A stretch of DNA of 64,000 nt from Vibrio rotiferianus CAIM 577 = LMG 21460 (GTDB lineage Bacteria > Pseudomonadota > Gammaproteobacteria > Enterobacterales > Vibrionaceae). The stretch spans positions 308,222 through 372,221 of the forward strand of contig NZ_APHW01000108.1 in assembly GCF_002741985.1 (NCBI RefSeq), written 5' to 3'. Below, piece after piece: positions 26,111 to 34,974 of the stretch; within the stretch, counting starts at the first letter, position 1, and each line of letters opens with the position of its first letter. Below the pieces are notes generated by a model, which was not told the origin of the DNA, did no database searches, and saw only the letters and a program-made list of their open reading frames with translations. The translations under genes and the position numbers were made by a program.

Positions 26111-26654
26111 GGCGACCTCCTTTTAATGCACGCGCTTTGTAGGCAAGCGTGCGCTTTTCAATGTTGTGAGCGTTCTCATCGTGCTCTTTCACCCACTCAG
26201 TTGCACGTTCAAAAAGTTGTAAACGCTCTGTTTTTTCCAGTTCGACACTTGGGTCAACGATACTTTGCAGCCATCGCTTAGATATTTCATCATCAAACAA
26301 TTTGTGCTTGGGGTTAAGCTCATCTAACTTGCGCAGGAACGCGGTATCAAACAAGCGAGCATGAGAGCTATCAAGATGGATTAAGACGATTTTCAGAATC
26401 GAGAACAGCGCTTTCGGCATGCTGGCGTCATCTGGTGTTAAACGAGAAATCGCTTCAATAGCTTCTTTACGGTAACGGTTATCCCACCAGTGGTGTGCCA
26501 GTCGGTAGCCGACATACATGAGTACAATCGCACCCACAATTGCAAGGATCTTCCAACCAATGGTTTGTGGCACCCAGCTGACGCTTTCTGGCACCGCGAC
26601 ATCATGTAGCTCACGCAGAATATACGTGCTTGGAGGCGTGTGTAAGTCTGTCAT
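26103..26654 (-). CDS. DUF4381 family membrane protein
   Basis: Membrane protein of 183 residues found in MoxR-DUF58-VWA operons. The N-terminus LRELHDVAVPESVSWVPQTIGWKIL is the family signature and is followed by a single membrane helix (about 30-50) and a cytosolic helical domain with YRKEAIEAI. No enzymatic motif is visible. Its start codon lies directly behind the stop of the DUF58 gene and its end overlaps the BatA-like start by 8 bases, so it is part of the same coupled operon. Confidence 0.88.
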   Translation of the reverse strand: MTDLHTPPSTYILRELHDVAVPESVSWVPQTIGWKILAIVGAIVLMYVGYRLAHHWWDNRYRKEAIEAISRLTPDDASMPKALFSILKIVLIHLDSSHARLFDTAFLRKLDELNPKHKLFDDEISKRWLQSIVDPSVELEKTERLQLFERATEWVKEHDENAHNIEKRTLAYKARALKGGRHG

Positions 26655-27617
26655 TTACCGGCCTCCAACGAGTTTTTGGAATTGAGTAATGTGGTCACCT
26701 GTTGTATCGATTTCGATATGAGGCAGCTTTTTGATTGCCATGAGTTGTGCCAGTGATTGACGTTGTAACTGAACTTTCTCAACCAAGCTGGCGCTAGCTG
26801 CATCGACTTTGGCTTTACTGTCTAGGTTGAGTTGGTAACGACCATCACCAATCACCCATTTCACTTTCGCCAAATCTTGCGGAAGCGACTGCTCTAGAGG
26901 ATCGCTTACCATCACCGCGAGCACATCGTTGTGCTGTTGAAGTTGCTTAAGGTGGTCAAGGTGGTGCTCTTCGCAATCGCGCCAATCACTGATGAAAATC
27001 AGCGTGGATTGTTTTAGCTTCATCCGTTTAATGAGCTCAATCCATTTACTGAACGTCACTTTGTCTGAATCTAACGAGTCCACATTTAAGCGCTGGTTGG
27101 CCTGAGAGAGCCGCTTCAGCTGAGCGAGCAAATCGTTTTGGGAACGCTGAGCTTTGCTGTGGTATAGAGCAGAGTCAGAGGCGATAACAAACCCGACTCG
27201 GTCACCGTCTTTCAATACTCGCCAACCACACATAGCCGCGACTTCAGCAGCGACTACAGATTTCATGACCTCGGTAGAGGCAAAAAACATCGCACTGCGC
27301 TGATCAACACAAACAATCACATTGCGGTCTTTTTCTTCGGTGTAACTGCGCACATGAGGCTTGCCCGTGCGCATAGTGACTTTCCAATCTAGGTTTCGGA
27401 TGTCGTCCCCCAGCTGGTAGTGACGCAGTTCTTCAAAGTTCAAACCACGTCCGCGAAATAATGAGTTATGACGACCAGAAAGCACACTGCCCGCTTTTAA
27501 GTGAGGCAGCAGGCTGAAGGATTCGGCTTGTGCTTGTAAACGCACTAAGCGAGCGTAATCACAATACAAGCGAGGATCGAGCCCTTGGGATTGAGGAGTA
27601 AGCGTTGGCTTTGCCAT
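26655..27617 (-). CDS. DUF58 domain protein of the MoxR operon
   Basis: Cytosolic-looking protein of 320 residues with the DUF58 core (GRGLNFEELRHYQLGDDIRN..WKVTMRTGKPHVRSY, about residues 55-95) followed by a VWA-like fold (NVIVCVDQRSAMFF, ..STLIFISDWRDCEE). DUF58 proteins are constant partners of MoxR AAA+ ATPases. The VWA metal site is not canonical (DQRSAM). It is twelve bases downstream of moxR and abuts the DUF4381 gene. Confidence 0.92.
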   Translation of the reverse strand: MAKPTLTPQSQGLDPRLYCDYARLVRLQAQAESFSLLPHLKAGSVLSGRHNSLFRGRGLNFEELRHYQLGDDIRNLDWKVTMRTGKPHVRSYTEEKDRNVIVCVDQRSAMFFASTEVMKSVVAAEVAAMCGWRVLKDGDRVGFVIASDSALYHSKAQRSQNDLLAQLKRLSQANQRLNVDSLDSDKVTFSKWIELIKRMKLKQSTLIFISDWRDCEEHHLDHLKQLQQHNDVLAVMVSDPLEQSLPQDLAKVKWVIGDGRYQLNLDSKAKVDAASASLVEKVQLQRQSLAQLMAIKKLPHIEIDTTGDHITQFQKLVGGR

Positions 27618-27629
27618 AGTCCCTCCTGC

Positions 27630-28613
27630 TTATCCGATTTCTACACAATCAAGCAGCTCTTGCACCACTCGCTGGTGATCAACACCATCGGCAAGTGCAT
27701 CGTAAGAAAGTGAGAATCGGTGTCCAAGTACCGATGGCACCATCGCACGTACGTCATCAGGCGTTACATAGTCACGCCCTTGTAGCCACGCGTAAGCACG
27801 AGCACATTTGTCCAACGAAATTGATGCGCGAGGGCTTGAGCCGATTTCGATCCATTTTTGTAGCTGGGAATCCGCGTAGCGCTCTGGTTTACGCGTCGCC
27901 ATCACAAGCGCAACGATGTAGTTCTCGACCAAATCGGAAACAGTAATATTTGGCAGTTGACATCGCGCTTCAATCACAAGCTCTGGCTCAATGTGTTTTG
28001 GCGTCACTAATTCACTACTGGTTTCTGAACCCAGCTCTTCACTGCGCACTAAACGAATAATGTCACGCTCAGCTTCATCTTCTGGATAGTCGACGGTCAC
28101 TTTCATGATAAAGCGATCCATCTGCGCTTCTGGCAATGGGTAAGTGCCCTCTTGTTCAACTGGGTTTTGCGTCGCAAGCACCATGAACAACTCTGGCAAG
28201 ACGTGCGTCTTATCACCCACTGTAATCGTACCTTCTGCCATCGCTTCTAGCAGTGCAGCTTGTACTTTTGCTGGCGCACGGTTTACCTCGTCCGCCAATA
28301 CGATGCTGTTAAAGATTGGACCTGGTTGGAAGTGGAGTTGAGGCTTGCCATCTAGTTCTTGGTACACCTCGGTACCTGTAACGTCTGAAGGTAACAAGTC
28401 GGGGGTAAACTGAATACGACCAAAGCTGGTATTAAGTAGATTGGCAAGCGATTTCACCGAGCGCGTTTTTGCCGTCCCCGGTAAACCCTCTAGAAGTACG
28501 TGACCATTGGTCAGTAACCCTATCACCAAAGCCTGAACCACATGGCTTTGTCCAATGACGCTTTTTTCAGTTTGTTCGATTAATTCATTAATGGCTTGTT
28601 GTGCGTGGTTCAT
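27630..28613 (-). CDS. MoxR family AAA+ ATPase
   Basis: AAA+ chaperone-like ATPase of 327 residues. Walker A GLPGTAKT at 43-50, Walker B region VLADEVNRAPAKVQAALLEAM (about 107-127), sensor 1 ATQNPVEQEGTYPLPEAQ, and the sensor 2 / lid region SPRASISLDKCARAYAWLQGRDYVTPDD. MoxR proteins act with VWA partners to mature or activate enzyme complexes; here the likely clients are the neighbouring sulfatase or cytochrome proteins, which is inference. It is the first gene of a six-gene operon (moxR, DUF58, DUF4381, VWA, VWA/TPR, batD). Two copies of the cluster motif lie about 65-110 bases upstream. Confidence 0.95.
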   Translation of the reverse strand: MNHAQQAINELIEQTEKSVIGQSHVVQALVIGLLTNGHVLLEGLPGTAKTRSVKSLANLLNTSFGRIQFTPDLLPSDVTGTEVYQELDGKPQLHFQPGPIFNSIVLADEVNRAPAKVQAALLEAMAEGTITVGDKTHVLPELFMVLATQNPVEQEGTYPLPEAQMDRFIMKVTVDYPEDEAERDIIRLVRSEELGSETSSELVTPKHIEPELVIEARCQLPNITVSDLVENYIVALVMATRKPERYADSQLQKWIEIGSSPRASISLDKCARAYAWLQGRDYVTPDDVRAMVPSVLGHRFSLSYDALADGVDHQRVVQELLDCVEIG

Positions 28614-28676
28614 AATGTGCCCTCAAAATGCGTAATTTTTGCTGTGTACATCCTACTCACAAGCCCTATAACTATT

Positions 28677-28720
28677 GGTTATAAACTTAATACCCAACTT
28701 ATTTGTAACCATTTATAGCC
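28677..28720. promoter_or_regulatory. Sulfatase-cluster motif, copies 2 and 3 (inverted pair)
   Basis: Plus-strand GGTTATAAACTTAATACC (28677-28694) and, facing it, minus-strand GGCTATAAATGGTTACAA (28703-28720), in the 125-base spacer between the cytochrome stop and the moxR start. The first shares ten leading bases with the copies at 16.1 and 33.0 kb; the second is a weaker match. It is probably the moxR operon promoter or operator region. Confidence 0.5.
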
Positions 28721-28738
28721 AATAACTTACCGCCAATT

Positions 28739-31093
28739 TTAATTTGAAATTGTAGCTCGTAATTGTTGAACAACCTCCGCTGGAGCCACTTCTGCAAGCT
28801 GCTTAACACATTGTTCAAAAGCAAAAGCTACGGCCCCTTGTTTATAGTTGCGCGCTAACGCTTCACACTCGGCGTACAAATGCTGCGGATTTCCACCCAC
28901 TTGGTAGGCTGTGCTCAGTGCTTTGCTTGCCGCGAGTATGTCACTCTTCTCTAGGGCCAAGCCATACACATACCAATACTGCGGGTTGTGTCCTGCCGTT
29001 TCAGCCGCTTGTTTCAAATATTGGTTTGCCTTAACGCCATCTCCAACACGAAGCCATGCCAAACCAGCGCTGTAAGGCAAAGCACTCGATTTAGGTTGCG
29101 CTTCAATCCCTGCCATCAAGGTTTCTAATGCTTTTTTGTCGTCGCCCTGAGCACGATACAAATCGGCTAAGTTTGCATAGCTGTTCTCGAAATAAGGTTC
29201 TATTTCAATCGCCTTTTGATAAGACGCAATGGCTTTGTCTGTTTCGCCAAGATCTCGATAGACATTCGCTAGGTTCGTTCGCCCAAAGCCTCGGTCAGCA
29301 TTAAAGCGTTGGATTGCCATGTAGTCTTCCAACGGCTGTTTGATCTTGTCGCGTTGCAGCGGATTCATTTCTGGATAATGACGAACCAAAGCAGCCGCGG
29401 CTTCAGCGCGAACGGACAATACTGGGTCAGTTAGTAATGGTTCGAGAATTTGCCAACGATCGCTAAATTCATAACCAGAAGAACCAGCAACGGCACCCAA
29501 ACGGATCATATCGCTTTCATGCTTCACCGCACGAGCCAGAGATACTAGGGTGTTTTGTCCGGTATTGCCACCCATACGCTCTAACGCAGAGGCACGAATA
29601 ATGTCACTCAACGGTGAGTCTTGAGCGGAATACGCTAACGCATCAGGCGCGCCGCGATGACCAATAGAATCGGCGTAGAATGCCACTGCAAAGTGTTGTT
29701 GATTACGGTATTTCGAATTCGGGAACCACTCGCCTATTTTCTGATCCGCCCACTGGTTGGTTTCGTCTTCATGGCATGATGTACAGACGTTTGGCGTATT
29801 GATGTGTTGGCTTAGATCCGGACGTGGCACATGCCAGCTGTGGTCACGACGCGGGTCAACTTGCATGTAGGTCGTTTCCGGCATGTGACAAGTGGTGCAT
29901 TGGGATGCCTCGGTATTTGCCTCGTGGAACGTGTGATTTTCCGGCATGTAGTCAGATGCAATATGGCACTGAGCACAAACCGCTTCTTCAGGGATTTTTA
30001 ACTCTGCGGTATGAGGATCGTGGCAGTTGGTACAGGTTACCCCTTTCTCTGCCATGGCAGACTGCAAAAATGAGCCATAAACGTAATCTTCATCGTAGAT
30101 TTGACCATCGTGATAATAGAGCTCTGGTGTAATCAAGCTGAGGCGGTATTTATCTAGGAACGAGCCTTTGACGTGATCTGCACTTTCATTTAACTGTGTA
30201 CGACGGCTATGGCACTGCGCACAGGTTTGAACTTGATGAGTCGTCGCGATTTCTTTTGGTTGGAGCGTACTGTGCCCTTCTTCGTAGACCCACTCTTTTA
30301 CTGCCATACCTAAATCTCGGTCAAAACCATAGTGGTTCGCTGAGGCTATGGTATTCCCAGATTTTTCTGCTTGTTTGGCAAGCTCGACGTGTTCACTGGC
30401 TGGGCCATGACATGCTTCGCAACCGACATTGATTTCTGACCATGTCGTCGAATACGTATTGGCTGTTGCATCGTAGTTTTTTTCTAGATTGGTTGAATGG
30501 CAATCAGCACACATGAAGTTCCAATTCTGACCCGTGTTCGTCCAGTAAAACTCATCTTTTGGGGTGGTATCGGGATAAAGATGGAACCAGCGCTGTCCGC
30601 CTTCTTGCTTGGTTCTCGAATCCCAAGCGAAAGGAATTAGCTGCACGCGTCCGTCTTCGAATTGCACCATGTATTGTTGAAGCGGCTCCCACGCAAAGGT
30701 GTAGCTGATTTTGTAATCATGCCACTCACCATCAGGCCCTTGGATATTGACCCAATACTCTTCCCCTTTCCGATAGAAGCGATTTGGCTTCCCTTCAAAG
30801 GTGAATGTATGGTCATCAAAGTCACCGAGTACAGATTCCGCATCGGCATGACGCATCGCCATATCGTGATGAGAACCCTGCCACGCTTCGGTTTCTTTCT
30901 TGTGGCAATCAATACACGCTTCACTACCAACATAGGTAAGCTTCGAGGAATCGATTGATTTAGGTGTGTCTGTCCCGACTTGCTGCTCAACAAGAGGTTC
31001 TTGTGAAGAAAGCGTTTCTTGTGCAAACAGAGAAAAACTGACGAGCGCTGCTAGGCCGATCAGAGCCTGCTTACAACATGCCCACTGAGTCAT
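28739..31093 (-). CDS. Periplasmic octaheme cytochrome c with HEAT and TPR repeats
   Basis: Exported multiheme cytochrome of 784 residues. A signal peptide (ending FAQ, about residue 25) precedes eight CxxCH heme sites in the first 450 residues: CIDCH, CADCH, CEACH, CAQCH, CTNCH, CAQCH, CTTCH, CTSCH. Then come HEAT-like repeats (about 490-590) and TPRs (about 600-770). It is an electron-transfer or redox enzyme of the periplasm with a built-in protein-interaction tail; the electron partner is unknown. Its tail is paralogous to the secreted HEAT/TPR protein at 13608-14681. It lies between a sulfatase gene and the moxR operon on the same strand, separated from the sulfatase by a terminator. Confidence 0.92.
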   Translation of the reverse strand: MTQWACCKQALIGLAALVSFSLFAQETLSSQEPLVEQQVGTDTPKSIDSSKLTYVGSEACIDCHKKETEAWQGSHHDMAMRHADAESVLGDFDDHTFTFEGKPNRFYRKGEEYWVNIQGPDGEWHDYKISYTFAWEPLQQYMVQFEDGRVQLIPFAWDSRTKQEGGQRWFHLYPDTTPKDEFYWTNTGQNWNFMCADCHSTNLEKNYDATANTYSTTWSEINVGCEACHGPASEHVELAKQAEKSGNTIASANHYGFDRDLGMAVKEWVYEEGHSTLQPKEIATTHQVQTCAQCHSRRTQLNESADHVKGSFLDKYRLSLITPELYYHDGQIYDEDYVYGSFLQSAMAEKGVTCTNCHDPHTAELKIPEEAVCAQCHIASDYMPENHTFHEANTEASQCTTCHMPETTYMQVDPRRDHSWHVPRPDLSQHINTPNVCTSCHEDETNQWADQKIGEWFPNSKYRNQQHFAVAFYADSIGHRGAPDALAYSAQDSPLSDIIRASALERMGGNTGQNTLVSLARAVKHESDMIRLGAVAGSSGYEFSDRWQILEPLLTDPVLSVRAEAAAALVRHYPEMNPLQRDKIKQPLEDYMAIQRFNADRGFGRTNLANVYRDLGETDKAIASYQKAIEIEPYFENSYANLADLYRAQGDDKKALETLMAGIEAQPKSSALPYSAGLAWLRVGDGVKANQYLKQAAETAGHNPQYWYVYGLALEKSDILAASKALSTAYQVGGNPQHLYAECEALARNYKQGAVAFAFEQCVKQLAEVAPAEVVQQLRATISN

Positions 31094-31201
31094 AACTGTC
31101 CTTGTGTGTGATTCTTTTTATACTCTGATCAAAGATAGAAGTGTTTTTTCTTTTTAGACAAGCAATTACATGAGTTTTAAGAAAAACTGAAACGGGGCGC
31201 A

Positions 31202-31225
31202 AAAAAAAAGAGGCTCCGAAGAGCC
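31202..31225 (-). terminator. Terminator of sulfatase 1 gene
   Basis: Minus strand: GGCTC-TTCG-GAGCC hairpin followed by nine T residues. It separates the sulfatase from the downstream cytochrome gene. Confidence 0.85.
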
Positions 31226-31246
31226 CCACGTTTACTTGCAATCAAT

Positions 31247-32794
31247 TTATTTATTGTGACTTTCCTGCAACTTCTCCATCACCTGATCAAGTGAGAAACT
31301 TGCTGCTTTTTGTCGCGGTGGGAATTCTTCGAACGTTGCCAAGAATTTACCTACATAAGCCTGTGCTGGAACCAACATGTATGCGTGGTCAATCAACCAG
31401 TCGTAGTATGTATTCGACGTGATGTCCGCCACTTCGTATGGGTCCATGCGTAGGTTGAAGATCTTAGGCACACGTAATGGTGTAAACGGTTCAGCCCAGA
31501 TACGTAGTGTTCCTTTTGCGCGCTGCTCTAGGAATACGATCTTCCAGTTGCGGAAGCGAAGTGAACTCAAATCACCATCATCTGTGAAGTAGAAGATTTC
31601 TTCACGCGGCCCTTTATCTTCTTTACCAGTTAGGTAAGGCAGAAAGTTGTAGCCATCAAGGTGGTTTTTGAATGTCTTGTCACCCGCTGTATAACCTTTC
31701 AGGAGCTTCTCTTTGATTTGATCATCACCTGCGGCTGCCAAGAACGTTGGCATCCAGTCCATATGGTGCATGATCTCATTAGAAACACTTCCCGGTTCAA
31801 TTTTACCCGGCCAGCGAACCATTGCTGGAACGCGGAATGCCCCTTCCCAGTTGGTGTTTTTCTCACCACGGAATGGGGTTGTACCTGCATCTGGCCACGA
31901 GTTCATGTGTGGGCCGTTATCGGTGGAGTAAAATACAATGGTGTTGTCTTGAATGCCTAGGTCATCCACTTTCTTCAAAAGCTGACCCACGTGGTTATCG
32001 TGCTCAACCATACCGTCGGCATAGAAGCTGATGCCCGTTTTACCTAGATTGCCTTCTTTGACGTGAGTACGGAAGTGCATGCGAGTTGCGTTCCACCAGA
32101 CGAAAAACGGCTTGTCTGCTTTCACCGCACGATCCATAAAATCAAGCGCCGCGTCTAACGTTTCTTCATCTACCGTTTCCATACGCTTACGCGTTAACGG
32201 ACCGGTATCTTCAATCTTGCCATCAGCAAAAGACTTGATCACACCTCGAGGACCAAATTTCTTACGAAACTCGGGATCTTTCGGATAATCCACATTCTCT
32301 GGTTCTTCCTCGGCGTTCAAGTGATAGAGGTTGCCAAAAAATTCGTCGAAGCCGTGGTTAGTTGGAAGGTGTTCATCTTTATCGCCTAAGTGATTTTTAC
32401 CGAACTGCCCCGTCATGTAGCCGAGTGGTTTGAGCATTTCTGCAATTGTCGCATCTTCTGCTTGTAAGCCCAGATCCGCACCTGGAAGGCCTACCTTACT
32501 CAAGCCCGTTCGCAGTACTGTTTGACCAGTAATAAAGGTGGAACGGCCCGCGGTACAAGATTGCTCACCATAATAGTCGGTGAACATCATGCCTTCTTTT
32601 GCGATTCTATCTATGTTTGGGGTTTTGTAGCCCATGAGGCCGAACGTATAGGCGCTGATATTCGACTGTCCAATATCATCACCCCAGATAACCAGAATGT
32701 TCGGTTTTTCTGCTGCGATACTGCTACTTGTCGCGCCGATAAAAGCAGCGGCAAGAATCGCTAATCGGCGTTTAACGCCATAATTCGCTGTCAT
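31247..32794 (-). CDS. Periplasmic Cys-type sulfatase 1 (arylsulfatase family)
   Basis: Sulfatase (alkaline phosphatase superfamily) of 515 residues, exported by a signal peptide (residues 1-28, ending SIAA). The modification motif is SCTAGRSTFITGQ with Cys80 as the predicted formylglycine site; metal ligands are in WGDDIGQSN near the N-terminus and YSTDNGPHMNSW in the middle. Substrate (a sulfate ester) unknown. ATG at 32794 is chosen because AGAGG precedes it and the signal peptide starts there; longer in-frame starts only add a non-hydrophobic lead. It is divergent from, and paralogous to, sulfatase 2. Confidence 0.92.
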   Translation of the reverse strand: MTANYGVKRRLAILAAAFIGATSSSIAAEKPNILVIWGDDIGQSNISAYTFGLMGYKTPNIDRIAKEGMMFTDYYGEQSCTAGRSTFITGQTVLRTGLSKVGLPGADLGLQAEDATIAEMLKPLGYMTGQFGKNHLGDKDEHLPTNHGFDEFFGNLYHLNAEEEPENVDYPKDPEFRKKFGPRGVIKSFADGKIEDTGPLTRKRMETVDEETLDAALDFMDRAVKADKPFFVWWNATRMHFRTHVKEGNLGKTGISFYADGMVEHDNHVGQLLKKVDDLGIQDNTIVFYSTDNGPHMNSWPDAGTTPFRGEKNTNWEGAFRVPAMVRWPGKIEPGSVSNEIMHHMDWMPTFLAAAGDDQIKEKLLKGYTAGDKTFKNHLDGYNFLPYLTGKEDKGPREEIFYFTDDGDLSSLRFRNWKIVFLEQRAKGTLRIWAEPFTPLRVPKIFNLRMDPYEVADITSNTYYDWLIDHAYMLVPAQAYVGKFLATFEEFPPRQKAASFSLDQVMEKLQESHNK

Positions 32795-33139
32795 ATAAAC
32801 CTCTGTCTGTATTAGAAAAGTGCATCCTGCACACAAACATATAGTTCACAAATTAGACTAATGCGAATCCAATAGCATAAATAAACTTGGACTAAAACTA
32901 AGGTCGATAGACACTCATTGTAAACAAGATTAACGTGACCCAAGTCTCGCTTCAGTTTACCACACAAAGCGAAAGGTTTGAATATTAGACTTATAAAACA
33001 ATGAGTTAATTACCTGCATAACTTATGGTTATAAACACTATAAAGCGACATTCTTCAATTGCATCATTAACTTAATAGCCAACGAAGCGTAGGTAGTACC
33101 TGTGCTTCTCTTCCAACTTTCAACCAATTTGGAGTTTTT
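32795..33139. promoter_or_regulatory. Divergent promoter region of the two sulfatase genes
   Basis: 345 bases without a gene. It holds cluster motif copy 4 at 33027-33044 (GGTTATAAACACTATAAA), preceded by ATAACTTAT so that ATAAC-N5-GTTAT forms an inverted repeat, as it also does at 28.7 kb. Related AT-rich half-sites (attagactaat, near 32850; aatattagactt, near 32982) are seen and not interpreted. Confidence 0.5.
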
Positions 33140-34705
33140 ATGGCTAACCAAATGAGCAAGCTGGCTGTCGGTCTCGGCGTACTGGCAACCTCAAGCGCAG
33201 CAGTGGCGGCAGACAAACCAAACATCCTTGCGATTTTTGGTGATGACGTTGGTTACTGGAACATCAGTGCGTACAACCAAGGTATGATGGGTTACGAAAC
33301 CCCGAATATCGACCGTATCGCAAACGAAGGTGCACTATTCACTGATCACTACGGTCAGCAATCTTGTACTGCCGGCCGTGCATCATTCATCACAGGCCAA
33401 GAACCGTTCCGTACTGGCTTGCTTACAATCGGTATGCCAGGCTCAACTCATGGTATTCCAGACTGGGCACCAACCATTGCCGACCTTCTAAAAGGGCAAG
33501 GCTACATGACAGCTCAGTTCGGTAAGAACCACTTGGGTGACCAAGACCAACACTTACCAACTAATCATGGTTTCGACGAGTTCTTTGGTAACCTTTACCA
33601 CCTAAACGCTGAAGAAGAACCAGAAACATACTACTACCCGAAAGACCCTGAGTTTCGTAAAAACTACGGTCCTCGTGGTGTAATCAAATCATTTGCTGAC
33701 GGTAAGATCGAAGACACTGGCCCAATGACGCGCAAGCGTATGGAGCATGCGGATGAAGAGTTCCTAGAAACGTCATTGGCGTTCATGGAAAAAGCCGTAA
33801 AAGCAGACAAGCCTTTCTTCATCTGGCACAACACCACCCGTATGCACGTTTGGACTCGTCTACAAGAAAAGTACCAAGGTAAATCTGGTATCAGTATCTA
33901 CGCGGATGGCATGCTAGAGCATGATGATCAAGTGGGTGTTCTACTGGATAAATTGGATGAGCTAGGTGTGGCTGACAACACCATCGTAATCTACTCAACG
34001 GATAACGGTGCAGAAACCGTGTCTTGGCCTGATGGCGGTGCAACACCGTTCCACGGTGAGAAAGGTACCACTTGGGAAGGCGGTATGCGTGTTCCTCAAC
34101 TTGTTCGTTGGCCTGGCGTAATCGAACCAGGTACTAAGATCAACGAAATGATGGCGCACCAAGACTGGTTACCAACACTGATGGCAGCAGCAGGCGTTCC
34201 TGACGTGAAAGAGAAACTGGCTAAAGGCTACAAGGCAAACGGCAAAGACTGGCGCGTACATATTGATGGCTACAACTTCATGCCTTACTTCCAAGGTAAA
34301 GAAGAGAAAGGTCCACGTGAATCGCTACTGTACTTCACAGCAAACGGTGAACTAAACGCAGTTCGCTGGAACGATTGGAAACTGCACTTCGCTACACTAG
34401 AAGGTAACATCACGGATGCGGTTCGTTTCGCTCCAAACTGGCCGAAGATCATCCACCTACGTGCTGACCCATTCGAGAAAGCGCCACACGAATCTGGTAT
34501 GTACCTACGCTGGATGGCAGACAACATGTGGTTATTCGTACCAATCCAAGACGTGCTAGGTGAGTTCTTCCAGACGTTGCCGGATTACCCAATGCAGCAA
34601 GGCCAAATGATGAACCCTGCATCAATTAGCTACCAATCTCTTGGGCTACAAGGGAAAATGAAACAGCTAGAACAACTTCAGCAAGAAGTTAAGAAAATGA
34701 AATAG
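33140..34705 (+). CDS. Periplasmic Cys-type sulfatase 2 (arylsulfatase family)
   Basis: Second exported sulfatase, 521 residues, signal peptide 1-24 (ending VAAA). Formylglycine motif SCTAGRASFITGQ with Cys76; metal-binding FGDDVGYWN and YSTDNGAETVSW. It shares long stretches with sulfatase 1 (FDEFFGNLYHLNAEEEPE in both), so the two arose by duplication, but their C-terminal thirds differ more and may set different substrates. Codon use is biased to frequent codons, suggesting strong expression. GGAG lies 7-10 bases before the ATG. The cluster motif sits about 100 bases upstream. Confidence 0.93.
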   Translation: MANQMSKLAVGLGVLATSSAAVAADKPNILAIFGDDVGYWNISAYNQGMMGYETPNIDRIANEGALFTDHYGQQSCTAGRASFITGQEPFRTGLLTIGMPGSTHGIPDWAPTIADLLKGQGYMTAQFGKNHLGDQDQHLPTNHGFDEFFGNLYHLNAEEEPETYYYPKDPEFRKNYGPRGVIKSFADGKIEDTGPMTRKRMEHADEEFLETSLAFMEKAVKADKPFFIWHNTTRMHVWTRLQEKYQGKSGISIYADGMLEHDDQVGVLLDKLDELGVADNTIVIYSTDNGAETVSWPDGGATPFHGEKGTTWEGGMRVPQLVRWPGVIEPGTKINEMMAHQDWLPTLMAAAGVPDVKEKLAKGYKANGKDWRVHIDGYNFMPYFQGKEEKGPRESLLYFTANGELNAVRWNDWKLHFATLEGNITDAVRFAPNWPKIIHLRADPFEKAPHESGMYLRWMADNMWLFVPIQDVLGEFFQTLPDYPMQQGQMMNPASISYQSLGLQGKMKQLEQLQQEVKKMK

Positions 34706-34728
34706 TTTCTTTTGCTACTACCGAAAAA

Positions 34729-34757
34729 ACCCACCAGCCTTGGTGGGTTTTCTTTTT
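34729..34757 (+). terminator. Terminator of sulfatase 2 gene
   Basis: Stem ACCCACCA/TGGTGGGT with a 4-base loop and a T-rich tail, 23 bases after the stop. Confidence 0.85.
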
Positions 34758-34930
34758 GTTCACTTTTCATCCACTCGCCGCTTTTTATTTACTAATTAAC
34801 CGTCCTAAATCACACGTTCGCATCTCTTCCCTCTCCGATAACGAAACTTCTAATTAGGTCGCACTTTGACGCTCTATTACTAATAACTGATAGCTTTCTC
34901 ATTCAGCACATTGATTTTCACCAGTTGATT

Positions 34931-34955
34931 TTTGATAATAGTTCGCATTATCAAA
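34931..34955. promoter_or_regulatory. Fur-box-like palindrome before the two-component operon
   Basis: Perfect 9-bp inverted repeat TTTGATAAT-N7-ATTATCAAA. The core matches the 19-base Fur consensus GATAATGATAATCATTATC at 14 positions. It lies 20 bases before the response-regulator start, so Fur binding would block transcription or initiation. Confidence 0.55.
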
Positions 34956-34974
34956 TAATGAGTAATGCATCAAC

